This document shows, piece after piece, positions 8,527 to 17,370 of a stretch of DNA of 53,341 bases. Within the stretch, counting starts at the first letter, position 1; the number at the start of each line of letters is the position of its first letter. The DNA is from Bacteroidota bacterium (lineage in GTDB: Bacteria > Bacteroidota > Bacteroidia > Chitinophagales > Chitinophagaceae): positions 1 to 53,341 of the forward strand of contig CANJRV010000006.1 in assembly GCA_947476825.1 (NCBI GenBank), written 5' to 3'. The position numbers and the translations under genes were made by a program. Below the pieces are notes generated by a model, which had not been told where the DNA came from, made no database searches, and saw only the letters and a list, made by a program, of their open reading frames with translations.

Positions 8527-8997
8527 TTAACAGCAACCACCACCAGGTGTGCAACAGCTTTTTTCGTTTGACAATTCGGCTAAGTTTACTTTTTGCTTTT
8601 CAACAGGAATGCCACATTGGTCTTGTGCTAAACAAGCCGTTTGTTTCGACATTAAAACGAAGTTTGTGCCATTGTATTCTACATCATACTTACCAATAGT
8701 ACCTTGTTGATACTCTACTTCTATTTCCAAATCTTCCATTCCTAAAATCTTTTCGGAAAGTCCGATTATGCTTAAAAGTTTACTTGGTTTTAAACGGTGT
8801 TCAACATCATTTGCATCCCATAATTGGAAATTCGCAACTTTCTCATTTCGCACAGTACCGCCACAGTCTATAAAATGTTTGGTAACAACACCTACTTCTG
8901 TGATGTGAAAATGTTCAGGCACCTGTGTACCATCTTGCAACTCAAAATTTACTGTTTCAGCAGTAGACAATAAGGTTTTAATTTCTGATAATTTCAT
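8527..8997 (-). CDS. DUF6428-like protein of arsenic operons
   Basis: The 156-residue cytoplasmic protein begins MKLSEIKTLLSTAETVNFEL and contains HFHITEVGVVTKHFIDCGG, which I recognise as the DUF6428 signature. It ends in a Cys-rich tail (SCCTPGGGCC) with four cysteines that could bind a thiophilic metalloid. This family commonly sits beside arsR in Bacteroidota arsenic-resistance clusters; its biochemical role is unknown to me. It is 18 bases from arsR and 6 bases from the aquaporin gene. Confidence 0.8.
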   Translation of the reverse strand: MKLSEIKTLLSTAETVNFELQDGTQVPEHFHITEVGVVTKHFIDCGGTVRNEKVANFQLWDANDVEHRLKPSKLLSIIGLSEKILGMEDLEIEVEYQQGTIGKYDVEYNGTNFVLMSKQTACLAQDQCGIPVEKQKVNLAELSNEKSCCTPGGGCC

Positions 8998-9015
8998 TTC
9001 TGTTTATTTTAATGA

Positions 9016-9348
9016 TTAGCAACAATTTTCTTTCTTTTTTAATAATTTTTTGGATATAGATAAAAAATAGTTTTGTAGTTTTTCAAGCACTTTCTCATCA
9101 ATGCAATAGCAAATTGCATTTCCTTCAATGCTCCCTTTAATTAACCCTACATTTTTTAATTCCTTTAGATGTTGAGACACAGTAGGTTGAGCCAATGAGA
9201 TTTCATTAACTATATCACCACAGATACAGTTTTCGGTTTTTAGTAAATAATCAATAATAGCTACTCTTGCAGGATGTCCAATCGCTTTGGCTAACAAGGC
9301 GATTTCGTTTTGCTTATTTGTAAAAAATTCCGTTTTCGTTGCTCCCAC
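9016..9348 (-). CDS. arsR: ArsR-family transcriptional repressor
   Basis: The 110-residue winged-helix regulator has a helix-turn-helix (SLAQPTVSQHLKELKNVGLI) near residues 47-66. Just ahead of it is ENCICGDI, equivalent to the ELCVC metal-binding box of ArsR, with a CxC pair. The C-terminus ends ENCC and may add a third thiol. It is expected to leave its operator when As(III) or Sb(III) binds. The start is GTG at 9348; no in-frame ATG lies close upstream. It is the first gene of the four-gene operon running to 7092. Confidence 0.9.
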   Translation of the reverse strand: MGATKTEFFTNKQNEIALLAKAIGHPARVAIIDYLLKTENCICGDIVNEISLAQPTVSQHLKELKNVGLIKGSIEGNAICYCIDEKVLEKLQNYFLSISKKLLKKKENCC

Positions 9349-9360
9349 GTATAATTTATT

Positions 9361-9370
9361 TATTGCAATA
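9361..9370. promoter_or_regulatory. Candidate ArsR operator palindrome
   Basis: TATTGCAATA is a perfect 10-bp palindrome lying 12 bases upstream of the arsR start and next to an AT-rich TATATAG stretch. Its position and ATA/TAT-type arms fit an ArsR/SmtB-class operator. Short palindromes also occur by chance in DNA this AT-rich. Confidence 0.35.
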
Positions 9371-9428
9371 TTACTATATAAAAATTAATTTGGAAGGTCA
9401 ATTTTAAACAATTTTATTTTTAGTGGTT

Positions 9429-9632
9429 TTATATGCCTCTCTTATACTTAGCCTTCTCTTTTTTTAAAATGTCAGTGACAACTTTGCGCTCTTTTAATTT
9501 CTTCACCTTACAGAGTATTTCCAAGCCTTCGACCATTTCTGTGTTCGACAAATTCACTATCTGGATTTCTAAAAAATCAGAGTAAGAAACAGAGCGAGAG
9601 CGGTGTGCAAACTCTGATTTCTTAATTCTCAT
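9429..9632 (-). CDS. Small basic hypothetical protein (67 aa)
   Basis: ATG at 9632, preceded by an AG-rich AAAGTAAAAGAG. The product has a lysine-rich C-terminus (KKLKERKVVTDILKKEKAKY) after a short hydrophobic segment (DFLEIQIVNL). I recognise no family. It lies upstream of and co-directional with arsR, with 80 bases between, so it could be an independent gene or the tail of a lost one. Confidence 0.35.
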   Translation of the reverse strand: MRIKKSEFAHRSRSVSYSDFLEIQIVNLSNTEMVEGLEILCKVKKLKERKVVTDILKKEKAKYKRGI

Positions 9633-9732
9633 TCTCTTTTACTTTCTGTTTCACTTTCAAACAAATTGTAGAGTTGGAAAAACATACGATGGCGCTTTTC
9701 GAAAGTTGAATTTTAGTTAGTTATTTCTTATT

Positions 9733-11319
9733 TTATTCTTTCAACATCTTTCTGACTACTGTTCCTTTAGTCGTTTTCAATGTAACAAAATATAATCCTG
9801 CCTTCAAGCCACTTACATCAAGCTGTAAATTGCTTCCATGCATTGTATCAGAGAAATTGATTTGTCCACATACATTACATAATGTTATACCACCATCTTC
9901 AGAGGATTCAATTTCAATATAATTTGTAGCAGGATTTGGTAATAAATTAAGGGATACATTTTGAGAAGCTATAATAGGTTCAACCCCGACTGGTGCACCA
10001 CACAAACTTGATTGCCTTTTTTCATCATGCTGAAACATTAGCCAGTCAGGGCCTGTACCGGTTCCTGCGGTAATAAGATATGCGCGACCATAATTATTTT
10101 GAAAATTTGGGTATTCCGAATGACCTCCAACTACAAAGATGTCAATCTTGCCATCTTGATCAAAGTCAGCTACCAGAGGAGCATGGTCAATGTCAAATGT
10201 CTTCCCGATATGTGCAGCAAGGTCCATATCCCAAATGAGATTTCCATTACTTCCCTTTAGCACAATAACATGTCCTTTGCTTGTCCCAAATACTACATCC
10301 AATTGGTTATCCCCATCAATATCTGCTACAGCAACACCACGAAATGCCGTAGCCACACCAGGTATATTATAATACCAAATTAATCCTCCAGTATTCGATA
10401 GGGCACCTACTCCATAAGCATCGCAAAAAATCACATCACAATTTCCATCATGATTAATATCTGCAATAGTTGCTGGTGCGCCAATATAAACACTCGCCTG
10501 ATACTCCCAAAGCGTACTCCCATTTTCACCGTTGAGTGCATATAATTTACCGCTATAATCTCCAACAATCAATTCGGGCTTGCCATCATTATCTATGTCT
10601 GCTGTTGCTGTGCCATGATAAATATAATCGGCTACAGCTTTCGACCAAAGTAAAGTTTGATTGCTTGCACGATAAGCATAAATGCGGCTTGTATCTGGAC
10701 TGAATGCCCATGTGCCTACTACGAAATCTAGTTGCCCATCGCCATCAAGATCAACAATGGTTGGAGCAGTTTGTACCCATGAATTTGAGAATACAGTTTT
10801 TGACCAAGCTTGACTCCCATCTTCCGCATTCAGACATAAAACGTGACCATCAAATCCTCCATGCAAAATCTCAGGCTTGCCATCATTATCTATATCTGCA
10901 ATGGTAGGCGGCGAATCGCTTCCTGCCGTTGAGCTTGCCCATTGCACCGCTCCTGTTTTGCCTCGTAAACAAAAGGTCTTCGGATTGCAGGAACTGGGTG
11001 CAATCACTTCAAGCGTATCATCATTGTCAATATCATACAAGAGCATGGCGACATCATTACATCCTTCAGCAGATGTTGTGTGTGTGTTATATTTCCAAAG
11101 CAAACTTCCGTCTTCGCCATTCAAAGCATAGATGCTGCTGTCATTGCGATAGCAACCAAAGACTATCTCCAATTTTCCATCTTTATCAATATCACCTGCA
11201 GCAGATTGACCGAAAGAAGAATCGAACAAATCATACCACCATTTGATTTGTGGTGTTTGGGCGGATATTTTGAAGGAACCAAGAATAATAAATAGTGATG
11301 TTGCAATTATATTTCTCAT
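9733..11319 (-). CDS. Secreted FG-GAP/VCBS beta-propeller with T9SS type A sorting domain
   Basis: The 528-residue exported protein has a signal peptide (MRNIIATSLFIILGSFKISA) followed by seven or more repeats of the FG-GAP type. These are written as DIDNDGKPEI or DLDGDGQLDF with Asp-rich calcium-loop character, alternating with YALNGENGS, reminiscent of PQQ/VCBS propeller blades. The last 75 or so residues form a T9SS type A domain (LLPNPATNYIEIE, ending in GLYFVTLKT and VVRKMLKE), so the protein should cross the outer membrane by the Por system and be surface-anchored or released. Function beyond binding or adhesion cannot be inferred. Confidence 0.9.
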   Translation of the reverse strand: MRNIIATSLFIILGSFKISAQTPQIKWWYDLFDSSFGQSAAGDIDKDGKLEIVFGCYRNDSSIYALNGEDGSLLWKYNTHTTSAEGCNDVAMLLYDIDNDDTLEVIAPSSCNPKTFCLRGKTGAVQWASSTAGSDSPPTIADIDNDGKPEILHGGFDGHVLCLNAEDGSQAWSKTVFSNSWVQTAPTIVDLDGDGQLDFVVGTWAFSPDTSRIYAYRASNQTLLWSKAVADYIYHGTATADIDNDGKPELIVGDYSGKLYALNGENGSTLWEYQASVYIGAPATIADINHDGNCDVIFCDAYGVGALSNTGGLIWYYNIPGVATAFRGVAVADIDGDNQLDVVFGTSKGHVIVLKGSNGNLIWDMDLAAHIGKTFDIDHAPLVADFDQDGKIDIFVVGGHSEYPNFQNNYGRAYLITAGTGTGPDWLMFQHDEKRQSSLCGAPVGVEPIIASQNVSLNLLPNPATNYIEIESSEDGGITLCNVCGQINFSDTMHGSNLQLDVSGLKAGLYFVTLKTTKGTVVRKMLKE

Positions 11320-11342
11320 CTTTTAGGTAATTGATTTGTTCA

Positions 11343-11350
11343 CAAATATA
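11343..11350 (-). promoter_or_regulatory. -7 element of the FG-GAP protein gene
   Basis: TATATTTG on the minus strand is a perfect TAnnTTTG match, 23 bases upstream of the ATG at 11319. A TTTG -33 box at the ideal distance is not obvious. Confidence 0.5.
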
Positions 11351-11509
11351 CTTGTCAATCCTTGAACTTTTGTTTACATAATATCATACATGTAAACAAA
11401 AGTTCATTTTGAAAATTAGATTGAAAAAGGTAAGGAGGATGAATAAAATAAAAAAATAGTTATACTGAAAATGCAATGAATGGTAGAATCTTGAGGTGCA
11501 TCTGTATTG

Positions 11510-11586
11510 CGGCAACGATAGTAGTGGAAATCCTTTTTGCTTGCTTTGAAGCAAAAAGATTGGAACGAATAGCGTGAGCGCCGCCC
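11510..11586. repeat. Interspersed hairpin element, diverged copy (family R1)
   Basis: A central hairpin TTTTTGCTT/AAGCAAAAA is flanked by GGAAATCC and GATTGGAACGAATAGC and by outer GCGGC/GCCGC arms. The layout matches the copies at 19804-19887 and 51791-51878 (GGAAATCC - T/A hairpin - GATTGCAGTGATAGC), although only short blocks are identical. It lies between two minus-strand genes, with no transposase nearby. Confidence 0.55.
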
Positions 11587-11592
11587 TACTGT

Positions 11593-11672
11593 AGCATTAA
11601 TTTTTTTTCAAAAAATACGCTACAGTATTACACCATTAGCATTAATTTTTTTTCAAAAAATACGCTACGGTA
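11593..11672. repeat. Tandem duplication of a 35-bp hairpin unit
   Basis: The 35-base unit beginning AGCATTAATTTTTTTTCAAA occurs at 11593-11627 and 11638-11672 with one difference (A/G near the 3' end) and a 45-base period. Each unit can fold through T6/A6. The first copy also has CTGTAGC (11589-11595) pairing with GCTACAG (11619-11625). The rest of the 11320-11818 gap shows no gene. Confidence 0.7.
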
Positions 11673-11818
11673 AACTCTCACAATCAATTTAGTTTTGCCA
11701 AAAAAACTTAGCACACGCTTAAATTATTAATAGACTTCTGTTATACTTATTGGTCCTAAAAAGGATACAATTTAGAATACAGATTATCCTTAATAAAAAG
11801 TCACGGTGAAAGAAATTA

Positions 11819-12544
11819 CTACATTACTTCAAACGCAGTTTGATAGAAATTATTAACAGAAGCAATTGGTTTCAAATTAATATAAAAGTTATGTACAAAT
11901 TCATCATAGGCTTTAAACTCGTGCATGGCGACAGAAAATTCATCAAATAATATTAAGTCTCCTTTATTTAAAAATGGATAGAGTTGCGATAATGCAAATG
12001 CAGTGGCAGAATATAAATCTGCATCCATGTGAATTACTTTTTTGGTCGACTGATTTAGTAAAGCATTTTTCTCTTTGATAAATGCCGTCAAAGTATCTTG
12101 AAATAAACCTTTTATAAAATGTCCTCTTTGGTCATCGATTTGCGGCATGTTAGAAGACATTGCCCCTTTGTTATATGTACCCCAATCTTCTGGTAAGCCT
12201 TCAAAAGTATCAAAGCCATTAAATGTAGAGTTTGGATTGCCATTATTATTAAGCCACCACTTGAATGAAGCACCACTGGCAACACCAAATTCTAAGTAAT
12301 TGATGGCTGTAGTTTTTAATTGATGCTTGTCTGAAACAAAGTCGTATAACTTCAGTCTTCTATCATATTGCCGCAATGGTGTATAGAAATCTTTGAACTC
12401 TATAGAATTTTTATTTTTAAATATCCAAATGATTAATCTATTGAAGTAATAAATGAACGCTAAATATTTTGCAATAGGTTGAAAGATAAACGTGATTGGA
12501 AAGACTAGAAGAAAGTCTTTGAAAAATTTAATGATTCTAAGCAT
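11819..12544 (-). CDS. TylF/MycF-like class I SAM-dependent O-methyltransferase
   Basis: The 241-residue cytoplasmic protein has a hydrophobic N-terminal segment (FLLVFPITFIFQPIAKYLAF) and then the TylF/macrocin-O-methyltransferase pattern. LEFGVASGASFKWW is the SAM-binding loop, GFDTFEGLPEDW follows, IHMDADLYSATAFAL holds the metal-binding Asp, and LILFDEF comes near residue 200. Family members methylate sugar hydroxyls in glycosylated natural products or surface polysaccharides. No other sugar gene is adjacent, so the substrate is open. The -7 element lies 8 bases from the ATG. Confidence 0.85.
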   Translation of the reverse strand: MLRIIKFFKDFLLVFPITFIFQPIAKYLAFIYYFNRLIIWIFKNKNSIEFKDFYTPLRQYDRRLKLYDFVSDKHQLKTTAINYLEFGVASGASFKWWLNNNGNPNSTFNGFDTFEGLPEDWGTYNKGAMSSNMPQIDDQRGHFIKGLFQDTLTAFIKEKNALLNQSTKKVIHMDADLYSATAFALSQLYPFLNKGDLILFDEFSVAMHEFKAYDEFVHNFYINLKPIASVNNFYQTAFEVM

Positions 12545-12552
12545 AGAGGGTT

Positions 12553-12560
12553 CAAATATA
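12553..12560 (-). promoter_or_regulatory. -7 element of the methyltransferase gene, near-leaderless
   Basis: TATATTTG on the minus strand ends 8 bases before the ATG at 12544. With the usual distance from this box to the transcription start, the 5' leader would be only a few bases long. Confidence 0.55.
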
Positions 12561-12664
12561 GAAGAAAAAATCTTTGCGATTAGTTTCTAGACAAAAATGA
12601 TTTTGGGTAGTAAGTACATGATGTAAAAAATAAACTACTTCAATTCTTTTTTTCAATTATCATT

Positions 12665-15600
12665 TTACCGCAATAAAGTCAAATCTCCTTTTTCGACATA
12701 TTTTTTGGAGCCGATTGTATATTCAATCAAATAAAAATAAGTGCCAATTTCACTCAGTGTTCCTTCTAAAGTGCCATTCCATCCTTTATCCAGTTTATTC
12801 GTATGATAAACTGTTTCACCCCAACGGTCGAATATCAAAAAGGAATGAATATCTACATGATCGCCTGATGGTTTTACATTAAAGAAATCATTCAGCCCAT
12901 CATTGTTTGGAGAAAAAGCATTTGGGATTATTAAATTTCTTACAATTACTGTTACGCTATCATCATCACTACAACCATTGTCGTCAATGCCATGTACATA
13001 ATAGGTTTCAGTTGCAGAAGGGTTGGCCATTGGGTTACTAATAAGTAGTGATGAAAGGGTAGAGGTGTTGTTCCAAAAATAACTCGAAGCCCCGCTAGCA
13101 TGTAGTTGTGTAGATTCTCCATATCGTATCACCTGATCTTCGCCAGCATCTACTATGGTTTGTGGAAATAATTTGATAGTGGATTGTCGGTTTGCCTTAC
13201 AACCATGGATATCTTGAATAAAAACATTATAGGTTAGATCATTCGATGGAGATACCACCACCATAGGATCTGTAGTGGAAGATATAGCAACATTGGGTGT
13301 CCATGTGTAGAAGTCGCCACCAACCGCAGTTAGTATAACGCTTTCACCAATGCAGATGGTAGTGTCTATCGGACTTACTTTAAATAAGGAGGTGTCAAAT
13401 TGTGTTACATTTAAAGTGGCAGTAGAAGTTTGTTTACAAAGATTATCCACCGAATCGGTAACGGTAATGGTAAAGGTCGTAGGGACAGTAAGATTCACTT
13501 GAATGGTTTGTTGATTAGCATTTCCAACCACCAAACCAGCAGGTGCCCAAGAATAGCTACGACTGTATGTGGTAGGGGAAGCATTGACGGTTAATTGAAA
13601 AATACCAGGTTCACAAATAACAGTGTCTTGAACGGAAAGTACTGGTGGCTGCACATCAAAGACATGAATGGTGGAATAGGCGGTATCAGAGGTGTTACAT
13701 GAATTTGGATTGTTTGCAATGAGTCGAACTGTGTACACTCCAGGTGTTATATAGGTGTGACTTGGAGACGTGGAATTGGAAGTTCCCGAATCGCCAAAGT
13801 CCCATTGGTAGGATAATGCGGCTGAAGAATTATTAGTAAAGGTTACATTATATGGAGCACAACCTGAATCTTTCGGATTTATCACCAAAGCTGCTTGTAC
13901 GCCCACTGCTTCAAAGTCGAATTTAAAACTAGCGATGTCCCAACTACCGGCAAGATTGGTTGGTGAAAGGCAACCAGGTGATTGGTAAGCCCCACTACTA
14001 GCTGTGCACACAGAATGATACACAATTCCTTGCGGATCAAATCGACTGGTACCGCCATCACAATGATCGCCAGGAACACCCATATAAGACCCATATATGA
14101 GATTGGTCAATGCGCCATCCATGACGGTTAACCAAAATCCGCCAGAAGTAGATTGATAAGCATTCGCGGTTACTGCTAATCCAGCATTCGCACCAAATCC
14201 ACAGAAATAAATATTGCCACAAATATCTCTGAGAAAGGCTGTTGGAATTAAATTAGAATTCGAATTTCCAATCACAGTTGATTTAACAAGTGTCGACAAA
14301 TCGGGAGACATGACTTGTAAGAAAATATTTGCGCCAACATTATTCAGTAATCCAGGCGTAATGGTATAAGCACCATCGGTTTGACCACAAACATATACAC
14401 TATCATTGATGTCAATTTGGATTTTATACGCATGGTCGAATGCCGATGTACCTAAATAGGTAGATTTTAAGAGGGTTGTACCAGCAGTATTTAGTATAGA
14501 AACAAAACCATCCGTAGCACCTTGAAATGTAGTAAGTGCAGCGCCTGTAGTAGTTGGAAAATTAGTACTTTGGGTGCCACCGCAAACCGCAATATCATTA
14601 TTGGTTTTTATTGCGATAGCAAAGCAAGCGTCATCATCGTTACCTCCTAAAAAGGTACTGAAAAGTAAGTTGGTGCAAGTCGGATTTATTTTGATGACGC
14701 ATCCATCTTGCGCACCACCAAGAGTTGTTTGGTATGCGCCTGTTGTGGTGGGAAAATTAGCTGAAGAAGTGCTTGATGAAATAAGAATATCTCCACTCGC
14801 ATCATACAATAATTCACCTCTAGCCCAATCACCATAATTTGGACTTAAAGAATTTGCATTTGAACCATCTGCGCCACTTCCTCCAATATAAGTTGCGCCA
14901 ATTAATGCAGAACCTGTTGCGTTGAAATGGGCAACATAAATATCAGAAGCACCATTTGCCGTATTATCATAACAACCTGTTGTCGTTGCTAAATTTGTTG
15001 AAGTTGTACTTCCTGTTATCGCCAATTCAAAATTATTATTTACCACCATATTATTTGGTAAGTCTTGTGCGCTACCACCATAATAGGTTGAATAAATAAG
15101 CCCATTTCCAGTTGGTGTATACTTATTAATACCTGCATCGACGCCGCCTCCATAAGTCATTTGAAATGCACCAACCATGGTTGGCCATCCTACACCAAAA
15201 CATTCACCGCCTGAGTATAAACTTCCATTGTTGTCATAGGTAGCACTAAATCCAAAAGTCATGGCGGTAGAACTGCTATACGTAGCAAATATTAAAACAG
15301 GATCAATGGTGAGCACATATTGATGGTTGTAGTCTTCTGGAAAATGAAAGACAATGTCATTATTCTTATTTTTTCGAAACCTACATTTTACTTCTATTTT
15401 CTGTCCATTAATCATTTGATAGGCATACGGTTTCTGTTCAACTATTTCAGAAAAACCAGTTTGGAATACGAGATTCCCATTCTTATATAAATTGGGTTGC
15501 AGTCCATCATAAGCCATTGCAATGTTTGATGCATCGGCTCCTGCTGCAACCACAAAATCGTATTTGAAGGAGGTGCCAACACTGTAGGCTTTAAGGTCTA

Positions 15601-16030
15601 TTCCATCATACAAATTTTCATACACTATACTTTTATATAAACCAACATTGGATGACCAATTGTTCGGGTCGTTCCCAATGAAATAATTATTGTAGGTAGC
15701 AAGCTGATCCTTTTTTAGCATGCGAGGATTGGTATGCGCATTGGCAAAATGAACATCGTAAGCGTAACAACTGATTGGCATTGCATAAGCTGCATCAAGG
15801 TCAGTATGTTTTTTTTCATGTATTTGGTCTATTTTATTTTTATCGAAATATACATAGCGAAAAAAATTGGACGCAAAATAAATATGACCACCAGGTATGT
15901 CTGCTTTGTATTTTACAGTTGGATTCCATTGGGTTTTATTTTCTATGAATTGTAAATTCCCATCCTTTGCGTGTAGAAATGAGCCAATGGTATTCATTAC
16001 CAAGAAAAATAAAATAAATTGCTTTGACAT
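12665..16030 (-). CDS. Large secreted SBBP/PKD-repeat protein with gliding-motility (T9SS type B) C-terminus
   Basis: The 1,121-residue exported protein has four parts. A signal peptide (MSKQFILFFLVMNTIGSFLH) is followed by a DUF7948-like N-terminal domain (FIENKTQWNPTVKYKADIPG). About 450 residues of SBBP-type propeller repeats come next (YSTYYGGSAQDLPNN, IGATYIGGSGADGS, FSTFLGGNDDDACF). A PKD domain (YQWDFGDSGTSNSTSPSHTY) near residue 750 leads into Ig-like segments. The C-terminus NAFSPNNDGLNDFF ... FDRWGETVY ... GTYFYLIEY is the gliding-motility-associated (type B) sorting domain. Proteins of this build are surface adhesins or structural cargo. Confidence 0.92.
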   Translation of the reverse strand: MSKQFILFFLVMNTIGSFLHAKDGNLQFIENKTQWNPTVKYKADIPGGHIYFASNFFRYVYFDKNKIDQIHEKKHTDLDAAYAMPISCYAYDVHFANAHTNPRMLKKDQLATYNNYFIGNDPNNWSSNVGLYKSIVYENLYDGIDLKAYSVGTSFKYDFVVAAGADASNIAMAYDGLQPNLYKNGNLVFQTGFSEIVEQKPYAYQMINGQKIEVKCRFRKNKNNDIVFHFPEDYNHQYVLTIDPVLIFATYSSSTAMTFGFSATYDNNGSLYSGGECFGVGWPTMVGAFQMTYGGGVDAGINKYTPTGNGLIYSTYYGGSAQDLPNNMVVNNNFELAITGSTTSTNLATTTGCYDNTANGASDIYVAHFNATGSALIGATYIGGSGADGSNANSLSPNYGDWARGELLYDASGDILISSSTSSANFPTTTGAYQTTLGGAQDGCVIKINPTCTNLLFSTFLGGNDDDACFAIAIKTNNDIAVCGGTQSTNFPTTTGAALTTFQGATDGFVSILNTAGTTLLKSTYLGTSAFDHAYKIQIDINDSVYVCGQTDGAYTITPGLLNNVGANIFLQVMSPDLSTLVKSTVIGNSNSNLIPTAFLRDICGNIYFCGFGANAGLAVTANAYQSTSGGFWLTVMDGALTNLIYGSYMGVPGDHCDGGTSRFDPQGIVYHSVCTASSGAYQSPGCLSPTNLAGSWDIASFKFDFEAVGVQAALVINPKDSGCAPYNVTFTNNSSAALSYQWDFGDSGTSNSTSPSHTYITPGVYTVRLIANNPNSCNTSDTAYSTIHVFDVQPPVLSVQDTVICEPGIFQLTVNASPTTYSRSYSWAPAGLVVGNANQQTIQVNLTVPTTFTITVTDSVDNLCKQTSTATLNVTQFDTSLFKVSPIDTTICIGESVILTAVGGDFYTWTPNVAISSTTDPMVVVSPSNDLTYNVFIQDIHGCKANRQSTIKLFPQTIVDAGEDQVIRYGESTQLHASGASSYFWNNTSTLSSLLISNPMANPSATETYYVHGIDDNGCSDDDSVTVIVRNLIIPNAFSPNNDGLNDFFNVKPSGDHVDIHSFLIFDRWGETVYHTNKLDKGWNGTLEGTLSEIGTYFYLIEYTIGSKKYVEKGDLTLLR

Positions 16031-16318
16031 ACTTGCGTTTTATGAAAAAATAAGACGACAAGTTATATAAAGAAGTTAGGAATGTAAAATTCGTTTTACG
16101 GCTGAGTTGTACATTATGTAATTCAGTATTACAATATGTTGTAAATCCTTTTTATTTTTAAATTGAAATTATACATTCTACAACAATAATTAGTATGCAA
16201 TACTTGTCGTGTTATTATGACGAAAAGCTGAACGTGAAAATGAAAAAAAATCCTTCTTACATTCTAAGAAATAGGCTGCAAGAAGGAAGTGGTATGAAAA
16301 GATATAGGTATAATTTTA

Positions 16319-16816
16319 TTATCCTTGCTCGTCAGCTGTTGGGCCGTACATGCCTGGCAATGGAACATCTAATAATCGTAAGTATACAGTCAATTGTCCA
16401 CGGTGGTGGTATAAATGATTCAGACACCAAGTACGCACTACTGCTGCTTTTGGCATAGTAAAATAAATGGTTTCTCCATTACGCATTGTCCATGGTTTTG
16501 CAAATTCATCATCAGACACTTCTTGTAAAATAGCAACTGAACTCGCTACATAACTATCATGAAGCGCTAATAAATCTTCCGTGCTGTTGATTTGTTTTGG
16601 GGAAAAATCTCCGACTGAAAAATCTAATACATCTTTCACCAAACACTCTTTCCACCATCCTGCAATTTCAGCAACGTGGGTAGCTAAACGTACTAAGGAC
16701 ATTGATTTTTCATGTGGTTTATAATCTGGTTTGTCAAAAGGAACTCTTTCCAATAATTTACGTGTGCTTGCTGATTCATGCTGAAATTCAGCTAATAATA
16801 TTTGACTTTGTTTCAT
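16319..16816 (-). CDS. DinB-fold (DinB/YfiT) family protein
   Basis: The 165-residue four-helix-bundle protein has the DinB metal-ligand histidines: H near residue 47 in LATHVAEIAGWW, and two in CLNHLYHHRGQL near 132-136. The ending PLPGMYGPTADE is usual for the family. Members include thiol-dependent transferases, but many have no known reaction. It starts with ATG at 16816, with a heptamer repeat field directly upstream. Confidence 0.88.
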   Translation of the reverse strand: MKQSQILLAEFQHESASTRKLLERVPFDKPDYKPHEKSMSLVRLATHVAEIAGWWKECLVKDVLDFSVGDFSPKQINSTEDLLALHDSYVASSVAILQEVSDDEFAKPWTMRNGETIYFTMPKAAVVRTWCLNHLYHHRGQLTVYLRLLDVPLPGMYGPTADEQG

Positions 16817-16853
16817 GATTTGTTTTTAAAATTTTGAATGCGCAAGTTAGGTT

Positions 16854-17010
16854 CAAAATTCCAAAAGTCAAATCCCAAATCCCAAATTCCAAAAGTCAAA
16901 TCCCAAATCCCAAATCCCAAATTCAAATTCCAAATTCCAAATTCCAAATTCCAATTTCTAAATTCCAAATTCTAAATTCCAAATTCCAAAGCCCGAAATT
17001 AAAAAATCCA
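16854..17010. repeat. Heptamer-like (CCAAATT/CCCAAAT)n low-complexity array
   Basis: About 150 bases are made of imperfect repeats of CAAATTC, AATTCCA and CAAATCC. A 67-codon + strand frame across it (16834-17037) is only a translation of the repeat (KSQIPNPKSQIQ). Similar shorter stretches occur at 35228-35310, 35877-35922 and 38548-38605, always between genes. The array fills most of the gap between the DinB gene and the sequences at 17092. Confidence 0.8.
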
Positions 17011-17091
17011 AATTTTAAAGGCAAACTCCAAAAATGATCCTTCTGTTTTCAAATTTTTACATTGACAAATTTTCAAATCATAACTACGGGG

Positions 17092-17141
17092 TGCGAGGGG
17101 CGATACCGCCTCGCTGATATACGTCACCTTTTCAGGGCTTG
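17092..17141 (+). repeat. Interspersed 50-bp element, copy 1 (family R2)
   Basis: Fifty bases from TGCGAGGGGC to TTCAGGGCTTG match 38638-38687 at about 38 of 50 positions, with both ends identical over 10 bases. The copies lie in the same orientation upstream of unrelated genes. Confidence 0.6.
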
Positions 17142-17183
17142 CTCTTGCTACTCCAAGTCTCTATAACAGCTAATCTACATATA

Positions 17184-17323
17184 ACATACGACTTATGACC
17201 TACGACTTATAACTTACGCCTTATGACTTACGCCTTATAACATACGACTTATGACCTACGACTTATAACTTACGCCTTATGACTTACGCCTTATAACTTA
17301 CGCCTTATGACTTTCGACTAATA
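17184..17323. repeat. 14-bp tandem array (10 units) with a 56-bp higher-order period
   Basis: Ten consecutive 14-mers are variants of ACTTACGCCTTATG, ACATACGACTTATG, ACCTACGACTTATA and ACTTACGCCTTATA. Units 1-4 are repeated in the same order as units 5-8, so the array grew by duplication of a 56-base block. It ends 20 bases ahead of the -7 element of the gene at 17371. Confidence 0.85.
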
Positions 17324-17342
17324 ACTTTTTACCATATTTTAC

Positions 17343-17350
17343 TACATTTG
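17343..17350 (+). promoter_or_regulatory. -7 element of the Asp-box T9SS gene
   Basis: TACATTTG is a perfect TAnnTTTG match, 20 bases before the ATG at 17371. The expected -33 region falls at the end of the 14-bp array, so array length could affect promoter spacing. Confidence 0.5.
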
Positions 17351-17370
17351 TTACTCAAAATTTATTTTTC

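Noticed and set aside
16031-16318. Possible regulatory hairpin (CCTTCTT ... AAGAAGG) between the type B protein and DinB genes
   Set aside because: The arms are short and distant, with no T run; probably chance pairing.
16834-17037. 67-codon + strand frame in the heptamer field
   Set aside because: Its translation (KSQIPNPKSQ repeats) is only the read-through of the low-complexity DNA; no ribosome-binding site or family pattern.
17184-17323. CRISPR array
   Set aside because: The units are contiguous 14-mers without unique spacers, and no cas gene is present.
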